Assembly: GCF_004366715.1 (NCBI RefSeq)
Contig: NZ_SOQZ01000002.1
Location: 310,001-374,000, forward strand
From: Meridianimaribacter flavus
Lineage (GTDB): Bacteria > Bacteroidota > Bacteroidia > Flavobacteriales > Flavobacteriaceae
Length of the DNA: 64,000 nucleotides
Reading direction: 5' to 3'
Part shown: positions 1-8,523 of the stretch, piece by piece
Layout: every line of letters starts with the position of its first letter
How positions within the stretch are numbered: position 1 is the first letter of the stretch
The notes under the pieces: model-generated
Seen by the model: the letters and a program-made list of their open reading frames with translations, nothing else
Databases searched by the model: none
Told to the model about the DNA's origin: nothing
Position numbers and translations under genes: made by a program

Positions 1-2
1 AT

Positions 3-1817
3 GAAAAAGAATCCTCAATAGGTATTTTAAAAAAGCATATTGTTGAATACGCGTCTAGTATGATGTCTCCTGAGCCCAAACGCTATGAGACCGAACACAC
101 CATTACACGAGTAAACGACGATAAAGGTATTGCAAGACACAACACAGTTTACATCCCAATGTACGAAGTAAAAAAGGTTGTAGACATAAAAGCAAGAACC
201 ATTAACGCCAAAGGAAAAGTTACTGTGCTTAACCAAGACAATATTAAAGAGGTTAAAAATGTTGACGAATATGGAGACTTCAAGATTTTTGCTATTGAAG
301 GTGTTGAAAAAGGTTCAGAAATAGAAGTGCTTTACACAGTTGAAAAAGAGTTTGACATGTATGGTTCAGAAACTATGCAGAGTAACTACAAAATCAACGA
401 AGCACAGTTTATTTTTATCACAGGAAAACTCAATTCCAATGTTAAAGCATATAGAACTGACTCTACATTTAAAGACGTTACAATTGATGGTGACAATGCC
501 AAATCGTTGACTTTAAAAAACATTCCTGCAATGGTTGAAGAAGAATATGCTACACCAGATGCCAATAAAATTACAGTAGTATATCAATGTTTTCCGCAAG
601 GTCAAGACATTACCCAAGACATGTTTTGGACTAACGTTTCCAATAATGTTGGCGGAAGATTTTTCCCTGAAACTGCTACCAGTAAAATTGATGCAGATTT
701 AGCTACCATAATCGAAGGAAAAACTGACCTTTCGGTATTTGAAAAAGCGTCTAGAGTAGATAATTTTATTAAAAGTAACTTTAATGTTATCAAAAACAAC
801 AATGACGAGCTGTCTGATTTAGACTATATTCTTAAAAACCGTTCAGCAAGTGATTTTGGTATCATAAAAGTATATGCAAACTTTTTAAAAGCTTTAGATA
901 TTGAATACGAAGTTGTTATTACTGCTAATAGATTTCAGTATAAGTTTGATCCAGACTTCTTTATTCCTAATATGCTTAGAGATTTCTTAATCTACTTACC
1001 TACTGAGAAAAAATACATCGCTCCAGACAGAATTGAATACAGAGTTGGTGAAGCACCTTTCAATATTTTAGGCAACTACGGATTGTTTATTAAGAGCGAT
1101 TTTAGCCACTATTTCTCTAAAATCTCTCAGGCAGATCCTGATTATAGTCAAGTGAATCGTATTACAGACATTACGTTTACCGAAGATTTTGAAAGCACTA
1201 TTATCGACATGCACCAAGAGTTCACAGGACATTGGTCTGTTACTAACAGAGCTGTTCTTAACTTATCGTCAGAACAAGGTGTAAAAGAGTTTAAAGACTA
1301 TCTTACAGCTTCTGGTATTGAAGACAAAGAAAGCTTAAGTTTTGAAACTAAAAATGGGGAAATTAACCAAACAGAATATAACCTACCTTTTATAGTTGAA
1401 TCTAAGGTGTCTTCAGAATCCTTAATTGAAGATGCTGGTGACAGTTATATTTTTCAAGCTGGATTAATTATTGGTACACAAAGCGAACTGTACCAGGAAA
1501 CCGAAAGAGTTAACCCAATTGAAATGACTTATCCTAATGAATACAACTACACTATTACAGTTAATATTCCTGAAGGATATACTGTTGAAGGTTTAAGCAG
1601 TTTAAATATTGACGAAAGCTACAAAGACAGTAAGGGTAACAAAGTATGTAAGTTTGAATCTGGTTATAAATTAGATGGCAATACATTAGTAATTACCATT
1701 CAAGAGTTTTATAAGACGTTAGAATATGATTTAGACCGTTACGAAGAATTCAGAAATGTAATTAATGCAGCGTCAGATTTTAACAAAGCAGCTATTCTAT
1801 TTAAACCAATAGAATAG
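3..1817 (+). CDS. DUF3857/transglutaminase-like exported protein, 5' end cut by window
   Basis: The frame is open from the left edge (19 codons precede the first ATG at 60), so the true start lies outside; 604 residues are visible. The architecture resembles DUF3857 proteins of Bacteroidota: an N-terminal beta domain, a transglutaminase-like core (about nt 740-1120) and a C-terminal beta domain. The core keeps its frame (LKALDIEYEVV, then GEAPFNILGNYGLFI). By eye, the three positions that normally hold Cys, His and Asp are Asp (near nt 851), Asp (near 981) and Ala (near 1020). It is therefore probably not an active transglutaminase or peptidase. Function unknown. A bidirectional terminator separates it from the convergent protease gene. 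Confidence 0.75.
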   Translation, partial: EKESSIGILKKHIVEYASSMMSPEPKRYETEHTITRVNDDKGIARHNTVYIPMYEVKKVVDIKARTINAKGKVTVLNQDNIKEVKNVDEYGDFKIFAIEGVEKGSEIEVLYTVEKEFDMYGSETMQSNYKINEAQFIFITGKLNSNVKAYRTDSTFKDVTIDGDNAKSLTLKNIPAMVEEEYATPDANKITVVYQCFPQGQDITQDMFWTNVSNNVGGRFFPETATSKIDADLATIIEGKTDLSVFEKASRVDNFIKSNFNVIKNNNDELSDLDYILKNRSASDFGIIKVYANFLKALDIEYEVVITANRFQYKFDPDFFIPNMLRDFLIYLPTEKKYIAPDRIEYRVGEAPFNILGNYGLFIKSDFSHYFSKISQADPDYSQVNRITDITFTEDFESTIIDMHQEFTGHWSVTNRAVLNLSSEQGVKEFKDYLTASGIEDKESLSFETKNGEINQTEYNLPFIVESKVSSESLIEDAGDSYIFQAGLIIGTQSELYQETERVNPIEMTYPNEYNYTITVNIPEGYTVEGLSSLNIDESYKDSKGNKVCKFESGYKLDGNTLVITIQEFYKTLEYDLDRYEEFRNVINAASDFNKAAILFKPIE

Positions 1818-1841
1818 AATAGAAAGCAAAAACAAGACAAC

Positions 1842-1870
1842 AAAAAAGCGACCAAACGGTCGCTTTTTTT
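1842..1870. terminator. Bidirectional intrinsic terminator
   Basis: GCGACC (1848-1853), loop AAAC, GGTCGC (1858-1863), flanked by an A-run on the left and a T-run on the right. It can end both the plus-strand gene ending at 1817 and the minus-strand gene ending at 1869. Confidence 0.85.
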
Positions 1871-2804
1871 ATTCTAATATTTTATAATCTTCTTTTGGTG
1901 GTTCTTGTACAGTACCAAATAATTTATCTTTCCAATTCGTCCATTTGTACTTTTTAGAAAAGATAAATAACAGTATTGGAAACATCACAAACACAGGTAT
2001 AATAAAATCTATTAGTCCAGAGTCTTGAGGATCTGCTACACTCTTAAATATAGATGGTGTTTGAAAAACTGTCCAGTCCGCTGTAATTAACAATGCACCA
2101 AATAGGTTATTTGCCGCATGAAACCCTAAAGCTAACTCCAACCCTTCATCCATTAACGTCATAATTCCCAAAAAGAAACCAGTTCCTATATAGTAAATCA
2201 TAATTGTAGGACCAACCTTTTCTACTTCTGGGTTAGCTATATGCATTAATCCAAACATTATAGATGTGAAAAATAAAGGTATTGCTCTAGACTTAGTAAA
2301 AGCTCCTATTCCTTGCATTAAATAGCCTCTGAATAAATACTCTTCAAAACTGGTTTGCAATGGCACTAATAAAATTGCAATAACAGCTAAAATCAAAAAT
2401 GGAACTAGATTGAAATTTAGCACATAATCATCAGGAGCTAAAAAATAGCCAAGTAAAGTAATTACAGTAGTAATGGTTCCCCAAAGAAAAAAGGAAAACC
2501 AAATACGCTTCCAATCTACTTTTGGGCGAGAAGTCGTTAAAGAAGTAATAGATTGTTTATGTATATATTTAACCCAAGCTAATAATATAAAAAGACCTAT
2601 TGCAAGAGGCAACAATGTCTCAATTAAAAACCTGTTTTCTCCTTTTTTTTCTACTTCACTTTGAATAATAGCGTCCATATCTAAATTAAGAACTTTAATG
2701 GCAATATATTGAAGTACCATTAGTCCAAAAAAACCTAAAGGAATCAATATGTATTTCCAAAAACCAATGCTTCCTTTAAACGCTTGTTGTATATAATTCA
2801 TCAT
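1869..2804 (-). CDS. CPBP family intramembrane metalloprotease (CAAX protease-like)
   Basis: A 311-aa polytopic membrane protein with the CPBP/ABI signature: EEYLFR at residues 154-159, a His in FGLMHIA near 188, and FHAANN near 229-233. These are the glutamate and histidine positions that bind the catalytic metal in Rce1-like proteases. Several hydrophobic segments fit 7-8 TM helices. Its first codons (ATGATG) overlap the TGA of menC, so it is translationally coupled to it. Substrate unknown; such proteases are frequent operon passengers in Flavobacteriia. Confidence 0.85.
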   Translation of the reverse strand: MMNYIQQAFKGSIGFWKYILIPLGFFGLMVLQYIAIKVLNLDMDAIIQSEVEKKGENRFLIETLLPLAIGLFILLAWVKYIHKQSITSLTTSRPKVDWKRIWFSFFLWGTITTVITLLGYFLAPDDYVLNFNLVPFLILAVIAILLVPLQTSFEEYLFRGYLMQGIGAFTKSRAIPLFFTSIMFGLMHIANPEVEKVGPTIMIYYIGTGFFLGIMTLMDEGLELALGFHAANNLFGALLITADWTVFQTPSIFKSVADPQDSGLIDFIIPVFVMFPILLFIFSKKYKWTNWKDKLFGTVQEPPKEDYKILE

Positions 2805-3841
2805 ATAAGTAAGTTAAAGTTCCAATCTAAATTTTTATTGAAGTGCAATTTACCATTTTTTACCAATAACGGACTATCAAAATTATTAGTAAACAAACTG
2901 CCTGTGCCTAAGCCTTGTGGCATTGTATTTTGTAAAGTATACGTCCATTGTGCGATGGCATTTAAACCAACATTACTCTCTAATGCGCTGGTAATCCACC
3001 AACCTATACTTCGCTCTTCAGCTAAGTCAATCCATGTATTGCTTCCTTTAAAACCACCTATAAAACTTGGTTTTAAAATAATGTATTGCGGATTAATGAT
3101 TTGTAATAGTTTTTGCTTTTCAGAGGCTTCAAAAACACCTATAAGTTCTTCATCTAAAGCAATTGGCAATGGTGTATCTTCACACAAACTCGCCATTTCA
3201 TACCAATTCCCTTGCTTAATAGGTTGCTCAATAGAATGTAAATCGAGCTCGCTTAAATAGTTTAATTTATCTAGAGCATCATCAACCGAAAACGCACCAT
3301 TGGCATCAACCCTAAGCTCGATATCGCTTTTTGAAAACTCTTTTCTTATAGATTTAAGCAGATTGTATTCTGTTTGAAAATCGATAGCGCCAATTTTCAT
3401 TTTAATACATGAAAAACCAGCTTCAATTTTCTCTTTTATCTGTTGCTTCATAAAAGCTTCGGTTCCCATCCATATCAATCCATTAATCGAAATAGCGTCT
3501 GTTCCGTTAGTAAATTCTGAAGGAAATAATTGAAAGGATGATGCGCTTTCAAGAGATTTAAAAGCCATTTCTAACCCAAATTGAATACTAGGAAATTCAA
3601 CAAGCTCACTATACAGCTCCTCTAAACCTAAATGAATGTTATTGCAAGTCCATTTTAGTTTTTCTTCGTAATCTGGCCTATCGTCTGCACTTAAACCACG
3701 TAAAATCCCACATTCGCCAATACCTTGTTGTCCATTGGCTTCTATACTAATAAACCAAGTTTCTTTGGTTTTAAGAATCCCTCTAGATGTTCCGCTAGGT
3801 TGTTTAAAATTAAGAATGTACTTGTGGTATGTGGCTTTCAT
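2801..3841 (-). CDS. menC: o-succinylbenzoate synthase (MenC), enolase superfamily
   Basis: Dehydrates SHCHC to o-succinylbenzoate in menaquinone synthesis (cytosolic, Mg-dependent). The 346-aa sequence has the enolase-superfamily set: KMK (K147/K149), the metal ligands D179 in DANG, E205 in IEQP and D230 in LDEE, and the second catalytic Lys K257 in ILKPS. The length is normal. The ATG at 3839-3841 has no competing upstream start. It is followed directly by the CPBP protease gene with a 4-nt overlap. In related genomes I would expect menE (OSB-CoA ligase) close by, but none is seen here. Confidence 0.93.
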   Translation of the reverse strand: MKATYHKYILNFKQPSGTSRGILKTKETWFISIEANGQQGIGECGILRGLSADDRPDYEEKLKWTCNNIHLGLEELYSELVEFPSIQFGLEMAFKSLESASSFQLFPSEFTNGTDAISINGLIWMGTEAFMKQQIKEKIEAGFSCIKMKIGAIDFQTEYNLLKSIRKEFSKSDIELRVDANGAFSVDDALDKLNYLSELDLHSIEQPIKQGNWYEMASLCEDTPLPIALDEELIGVFEASEKQKLLQIINPQYIILKPSFIGGFKGSNTWIDLAEERSIGWWITSALESNVGLNAIAQWTYTLQNTMPQGLGTGSLFTNNFDSPLLVKNGKLHFNKNLDWNFNLLI

Positions 3842-3866
3842 TGGGTAATCAACATGATGAAATACA

Positions 3867-4568
3867 TTAAAATTTATGGTGCATACTCACTTGTAGTTGC
3901 CCTTTTCCTTGTGCATTGGTTTTTTGGTTCATCCAACCCAATTGAAACTTAATTTTTGAGTTCAACACATAACCCAATCCTAAATACGTACGGTTTCTAT
4001 CAAAAAACTCAACCGTTCTATCATCACCTATATCTTGTTGTCCGTTGATAAATAATTCGTTGTATAACGCTGCATAAATGGTATTTTTCTCGAACGTTTT
4101 TTTATTAAACGGAATATTCATAAATAGGTTATAACGATAACGCGTTCTAAAATCTTGGTCTTCAACAAAACGTTGCTCATATCTAAAACGATGCGTTAAA
4201 TACACACGTCCTCCTATTTTTTGTGGTAAAAGTGCTTCTTGGTAAATTCTACTTTCAACCGAAGTATCATCGCTTTCACCTAAGGCTCCAGATGTAATAT
4301 GCGCATATCCTAAGGTTAATTTTACTGACGTATTTTTTGGTCTGTACGTTACACCAGAACGTATAAGTAACTGCTCTAAATCTCCCATGATGTTCCAATT
4401 TCTGTACTGTACATCACCTTGCAACCCAAATTTGCTCTCTTTAAACTGAGTATCAAAAAAATACATGTACCACGCTCCCATTTGGTCTGGGTTTTGGGCT
4501 TTAGTGGATTGCGTAAATGATACTGTTAAAATGGAAAATAATAATAAAACACGCGCTGTTTTGGTCAT
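3867..4568 (-). CDS. DUF2490 family outer-membrane-type protein
   Basis: 233 aa with a cleavable Sec signal (MTKTARVLLLFSILTVSFTQ). The mature part is rich in amphipathic beta strands with alternating aromatic residues (GAWYMYFFDT, YRYNLFMNIPF, RTYLGLGYVL) and ends in Phe (MHHKF), as in small outer-membrane beta barrels. This matches DUF2490 in length and motifs. Substrate and role are unknown. It lies 25 bp downstream of menC's start on the same strand, probably with its own promoter in the divergent gap to the desaturase gene, where an ATCCT-N5-AGGAT inverted repeat lies at 4595-4609. Confidence 0.75.
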   Translation of the reverse strand: MTKTARVLLLFSILTVSFTQSTKAQNPDQMGAWYMYFFDTQFKESKFGLQGDVQYRNWNIMGDLEQLLIRSGVTYRPKNTSVKLTLGYAHITSGALGESDDTSVESRIYQEALLPQKIGGRVYLTHRFRYEQRFVEDQDFRTRYRYNLFMNIPFNKKTFEKNTIYAALYNELFINGQQDIGDDRTVEFFDRNRTYLGLGYVLNSKIKFQLGWMNQKTNAQGKGQLQVSMHHKF

Positions 4569-4652
4569 AGCATTTATATTTTTGGATTGTTTTAATCCTG
4601 ATTTAGGATAATAAAAAAAGTATTAAATTTAGAAACACAAATATCTTACTTA

Positions 4653-5567
4653 ATGCCTGAATTTCCAAATATCATCCACTTTGCCATTCCTTTTTTCATC
4701 TTATCAATGGCACTGGAATTATATGTTACCACACGCGAAAAATTTAAAGAAACTAAAGGTTACGAACCTAAAGATGCCTTTGCCTCTATTGCTATGGGTT
4801 TGGGCAATGTGTTTTTAGGCTTTTTTAGTAAAGCTATTGTGCTTGGAGCTTTTGTAGTAATTTATGAAAACTTTAGGCTCTTTACCATTCCTGTGGCTTG
4901 GTGGAGTTTTATTTTAATTTTCTTTGCTGATGATTTCTCTTACTACTGGTTTCATCGTATTTCGCATGAGTGTCGTTTGTTTTGGGCATCTCATGTGGTG
5001 CATCATTCGTCGCAACATTACAATTTAAGTACAGCATTAAGACAAACGTGGTCTGGTGGCTTTTACTCGTTTATTTTTTGGTTGTGGTTACCGCTTTTGG
5101 GCTTTCATCCTGCTATGATTTTATTGCAAATGTCTATTAGCTTATTGTACCAATTTTGGATTCATACCGAAGCTATCCATAAAATGCCAAAGTGGTTTGA
5201 AGCTGTTATGAACACACCTTCGCATCACAGAGTACATCATGGTAGTAACCCTATTTATTTAGATAGAAATCACGCAGGCATCCTTATTATTTGGGATAAG
5301 ATGTTCGGCACATTTCAACCCGAACTTAGCGAGGAAAAAGTACGTTATGGTTTGGTAACTAATATTAACACATACAATCCTGTAAAGATTGCTTTTGTTG
5401 AATGGTACAATATGCTTAAAGATGCGTTTTCAGGAAAAAAATCGTTGAAAGACCGTTGGCATTATCTTACCAAGCCACCAGGTTGGAAACACGATGGTAC
5501 AGGAAAACTTAGTGACGATTTAAGAGAAGAATGGTTAAAGTCTGGTAAAACAGATAAAAACTACTGA
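4653..5567 (+). CDS. Sterol desaturase / fatty-acid hydroxylase family membrane protein
   Basis: 304-aa membrane protein with the di-iron histidine clusters of the superfamily: HRISH (101-105), HVVHH (114-118), H171 and HHRVHH (191-196). Four or more hydrophobic segments flank them. The family uses O2 and a di-iron centre to hydroxylate or desaturate lipids; the actual substrate cannot be told (sterol, carotenoid, fatty acid or ornithine lipid are possible). It is plus-strand, standing with the downstream universal stress gene between minus-strand men-locus genes. Confidence 0.85.
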   Translation: MPEFPNIIHFAIPFFILSMALELYVTTREKFKETKGYEPKDAFASIAMGLGNVFLGFFSKAIVLGAFVVIYENFRLFTIPVAWWSFILIFFADDFSYYWFHRISHECRLFWASHVVHHSSQHYNLSTALRQTWSGGFYSFIFWLWLPLLGFHPAMILLQMSISLLYQFWIHTEAIHKMPKWFEAVMNTPSHHRVHHGSNPIYLDRNHAGILIIWDKMFGTFQPELSEEKVRYGLVTNINTYNPVKIAFVEWYNMLKDAFSGKKSLKDRWHYLTKPPGWKHDGTGKLSDDLREEWLKSGKTDKNY

Positions 5568-5633
5568 TATTTATCATATACTGTTTGCCAAAAAACCTTT
5601 AATTTTATAGTGTAATTATTTCAAAGCAAAAAA

Positions 5634-6482
5634 ATGAAGAATATACTATTACCTACCGATTTTTCTGACAATTCATGGAAAGCGATTTCATACGCTTTAG
5701 AGCTGCTTAAAGATGCTGAATGCACATTTTACTTAATGCATTCGTACGAGCCACAAGTTGCTGCTCCATCAACAGCAGTTACCTCTAAGCGTGCCAACTC
5801 TATAATTATGGAGTCTATGAAAAACGAAGCTATCTCTGAACTAAACCGCTTAAAAAAACAGATAGATGCCTTACCTAAAAACGAAAACCACACGTTTAAA
5901 ACCTCTATAATTAACGACTATTTTACAAGTGCTGTAAAGGCAAAAGTAAAAGAACACAGTATTGATGCTGTAATTTTAGGAACCAAAGGTGCTAGTGGCT
6001 TAAAAGAAGTAACGTTGGGTAGCAACACTGCTGGTTTAATTGGTAAACTCACTTGCCCAATAATTGCAGTACCTTCTAACGTTGTATTTAATGACATTAA
6101 CGAAATTGGTTTTGCTGTAGACTACTCTATAAATTCTTATACCAATGGTTTAAGCTTATTAAAAGCGCTAGCTGAACATTTTGAAGCACAAGTATCTGTG
6201 GTTCATATTTTAAAAGATAAAGCATTAACACCTGAAAAAGCATCTAGTAAAGAGAAACTTATTGCGTTTTTAAAACCAGTACCAACTCATTTTTATCAAT
6301 TAACTGATGTCTCAGTAGCAAAAGGAACTCGTATTTTTAGTGAAAGCAGACAATTAGACATGATGTGTGTCATTGCTAAAAAACACAATTTCTTTGAAAA
6401 GCTATTTAATAAAAGCCAGAGTAAATCTATAAGTCACCATGCTAAAGTACCTCTCATTATTTTTAATGAAGCGTCGTTTTAA
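5634..6482 (+). CDS. Universal stress protein, tandem UspA domains
   Basis: 282 aa, two Usp domains. The first (about 1-145) starts MKNILLPTDFSDNS and keeps the ATP-binding GxxG-x9-GS pattern (GTKG...LGSN) followed by CPIIAVP. The second (about 150-282) lacks a clear GxxG loop and is degenerate. This two-domain form is typical of Bacteroidota. It is a cytosolic stress-response protein that likely binds nucleotide in the first domain. It sits 66 bp downstream of the desaturase gene and ends at a strong terminator. Confidence 0.9.
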   Translation: MKNILLPTDFSDNSWKAISYALELLKDAECTFYLMHSYEPQVAAPSTAVTSKRANSIIMESMKNEAISELNRLKKQIDALPKNENHTFKTSIINDYFTSAVKAKVKEHSIDAVILGTKGASGLKEVTLGSNTAGLIGKLTCPIIAVPSNVVFNDINEIGFAVDYSINSYTNGLSLLKALAEHFEAQVSVVHILKDKALTPEKASSKEKLIAFLKPVPTHFYQLTDVSVAKGTRIFSESRQLDMMCVIAKKHNFFEKLFNKSQSKSISHHAKVPLIIFNEASF

Positions 6483-6487
6483 AACAC

Positions 6488-6523
6488 AAAAAAAATCTAC
6501 TAGTTGCTAGTAGATTTTTTTTT
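6488..6523 (+). terminator. Intrinsic terminator after universal stress gene
   Basis: A 13-bp stem: A-run plus ATCTACTAG (6491-6503), loop TTG, CTAGTAGAT plus T-run (6507-6519 and beyond). It also marks the last native-looking sequence before the island that follows. Confidence 0.88.
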
Positions 6524-6532
6524 GACCTATAT

Positions 6533-6671
6533 CTTAACGGTCTCGTATAATCGTCAGTTACGGATTAAAAGTTAATAATTATCGGTTAAGCACTGAAGTT
6601 AGCGATTCCGAGTGGATTCGGACGTAGTCGAATCCGCCGTAATTGTGGTTATACATTGTTGTGCAACGTTT
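6533..6671. other. Structured non-coding edge of island 1 (downstream of nuclease-like gene)
   Basis: About 140 bp without an ORF, between the usp terminator and the stop codon of the minus-strand gene. It holds a bulged hairpin, GGATTC-(G)-GAC / GTA / GTC-GAATCC (6614-6635), and ends with TATACATTGTTG...GTTTTT (6650-6673) running into the stop codon. The same end motif sits at the stop codon of the last gene of a second island (21932-21955). The form (gene plus structured tail) recalls integron attC tails, but no clean attC core consensus is present and no integrase is in the window. Confidence 0.5.
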
Positions 6672-7685
6672 TTAATAATCATTTTGAGTTTCTTTATTTT
6701 CTAATTCTTGAATAAATTCAAATGGTATACCTTGTTCATTCCAACGTTTTGTCGCATTTGATTGGACATATATTAAATCTTTATTTTTAGATTGATGGCT
6801 TTGTTTGTAGAGTATTGTTCTACAAGGTTCTATGGTTTCAATTGAGGATTCAGGATGCTTATAAATTCCAAGTTTAGTTGTTTGAAAAAAAACTCCATTC
6901 CGTGCATAAATCTTACTGTTTATTTCGCCTCTGTTTATGACTTTTTTTAAGTTAAAGCTTTTACAGAATACATTACTCTGTGGATGTAGAAAAGGAAAAC
7001 TCTCTCGAACAATAAAAGGACCACCACGTTCACTTGAAAAGCTGATAATTACATCGAGGTCGTAAATTGTATAAGTTCCGTTATTGCGAATCATTGGTAA
7101 AATTGAACCTTCTGAATTTATTCCATAACTCATTGATGGATATGCATCTCCACCAGTATAGGAAGTATGTAAATCCTTTGTTGTTGCTTGATAACCACCA
7201 CTTGACTTAAATTTTAAAAATGAAAGAGGAAAATGTGCTCTAAAAACATTTTCTAATAAAGGATTTGTAATTAATTCGTTTTGAATCATTCCTTTATCTA
7301 AATAATCTATAATTATTTTGTCTTTTAAACCTTTTAAAGTATCAGCAAATCCGGAGCTTGGTAAAGTAGAATAAAACCCAAAAAAACCATCTGCTTTATG
7401 CTTTTCAACTCTGTCGCGAATGTTTATTTCATCATTTACTCCAACTGATTTTCCAGAATGAGCAAAGTGTTTAGCACTTAAAATCCAAGTTCTCTGACTG
7501 CTTTTGCGAATACCTGAAAGCGTTTCGGATATTATCAAATCTTTTCCTCCGTCTTGACCTCTATCAGGATTTGAAACAATTGTAAACCCAATAGCTTCGA
7601 CAAAATCTCGGGCAAATAATTCAAAGTGGTCTTGATTGCCATCTGAAGAATTTGCTGGATTAATTTCTGTAAAGTCTACTATCAT
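6672..7685 (-). CDS. Mrr-like PD-(D/E)XK nuclease-fold protein with unknown C-terminal domain
   Basis: 337 aa. The N-terminal half looks like a restriction-endonuclease/Mrr fold: E22 in FELFARDFVEAIGF, the metal-binding D49 in GQDGGKD, then K72 in WILSAKH (the usual ExK is SAK here), then a helix with RDRVEKHKADGFFGF as in Mrr homologues. Residues about 160-337 form a beta-rich domain (YTGGDAYPSM, NNGTYTIYDLDVIISF) that I do not recognise with certainty. No methyltransferase lies nearby, so it is not a classical restriction pair; an orphan defence or DNA-processing role is possible. It is a single minus-strand gene within an island inserted in the men locus. Confidence 0.6.
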   Translation of the reverse strand: MIVDFTEINPANSSDGNQDHFELFARDFVEAIGFTIVSNPDRGQDGGKDLIISETLSGIRKSSQRTWILSAKHFAHSGKSVGVNDEINIRDRVEKHKADGFFGFYSTLPSSGFADTLKGLKDKIIIDYLDKGMIQNELITNPLLENVFRAHFPLSFLKFKSSGGYQATTKDLHTSYTGGDAYPSMSYGINSEGSILPMIRNNGTYTIYDLDVIISFSSERGGPFIVRESFPFLHPQSNVFCKSFNLKKVINRGEINSKIYARNGVFFQTTKLGIYKHPESSIETIEPCRTILYKQSHQSKNKDLIYVQSNATKRWNEQGIPFEFIQELENKETQNDY

Positions 7686-7699
7686 TTATGTGGGGTTTT

Positions 7700-7731
7700 C
7701 AAATGTTGCACAACTTTAAAAAGATATGGAT
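7700..7731. other. Island 1 upstream edge box
   Basis: Contains ACAACTTTAAAA, A, GATATGGAT (7710-7731), matching 21 of 22 bases of 22864-22885 upstream of the second island. Next to it, on the gene side, lies TGTTGCACA (7704-7712), comparable with TGTTGCGCA near 22851. It lies 25 nt upstream of the nuclease-like gene's start codon. It may be a recombination boundary or a promoter carried with the gene. Confidence 0.5.
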
Positions 7732-7833
7732 TGCTTTTACAACCAATACCTTTAGTCATGCATTTTTTCTTTCAATCAAATTACTGTAAAAAACTAAATT
7801 ACAAATAATTAGTCATACTTTTTTTATTAACAG

Positions 7834-8511
7834 CTACAGCTCAATACTCTCACCTATTTCCAGCAGCATTAAGTCTTTGTTTTTGTCAAAAAACTTACGT
7901 TTGGCTTCTTCGTGGTCAATTTCAATATATCCAAAGGTATCAAAGTGGTAACCCAATACTTTATCGCATTGCACAAAATCGCTCGCTATAATGGCTTCCT
8001 CAATTCCCATGGTAAAATTATCACCTATTGGTAAAATGGCTAAGTCTAGTTTAGTACGCAATGGTATCAGTTTCATATCCATAGTTAAGGCTGTATCACC
8101 AGCTATGTAAATGTTTTTGTGTTCGCCTTCAATCACAAAACCTCCTGGTTGTCCACCATAGCTTCCATCAGGAAACGACGAGGTATGAATAGCGTTAACG
8201 TATTTTACCATACCAAATTCAAAATCCCACGAACCTCCATGATTCATTGGGTGTACTTCAAAGCCTTGGGCTTCATAATACGAGGTAATTTCAAAATTAG
8301 ATACAATAACTGCATTGGTGTGTTTTGCAATGGCTTCGACATCTAAAATATGATCTTGATGCGCATGCGTAATCAAAATATAATCGGCTTTTAAACTGTT
8401 GATGTCTATATGTTTTGCCTTGTCATTGGCAGTAATAAAAGGGTCTACCAAAATATGTACGTCGTTAACTTCAATGCCTAAAGCGGCATGACCGTAAAAT
8501 GTAATTTTCAT
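7834..8511 (-). CDS. UPF0173 metal-dependent hydrolase (MBL fold)
   Basis: 225 aa, full length for UPF0173. Metallo-beta-lactamase signature HAHQDH (H49, H51, D53, H54), N-terminal YGHAALGIEV, a further metal-ligand Asp in IAGDTAL, and a C-terminal His in LGYHFDTF. It should bind two metals and hydrolyse an unknown substrate in the cytosol. It lies 12 bp downstream of the 499-aa secreted protein gene, in the same direction as menB-menA. UPF0173 members are common in men loci of Flavobacteriaceae, but no link to menaquinone is proven. Confidence 0.88.
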   Translation of the reverse strand: MKITFYGHAALGIEVNDVHILVDPFITANDKAKHIDINSLKADYILITHAHQDHILDVEAIAKHTNAVIVSNFEITSYYEAQGFEVHPMNHGGSWDFEFGMVKYVNAIHTSSFPDGSYGGQPGGFVIEGEHKNIYIAGDTALTMDMKLIPLRTKLDLAILPIGDNFTMGIEEAIIASDFVQCDKVLGYHFDTFGYIEIDHEEAKRKFFDKNKDLMLLEIGESIEL

Positions 8512-8523
8512 AGGATTACTGTT

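Noticed and set aside
6533-6671. True integron attC site
   Set aside because: Core sites do not fit RYYYAAC/GTTRRRY well and no integron integrase is in the window; kept only as a cassette-like edge.
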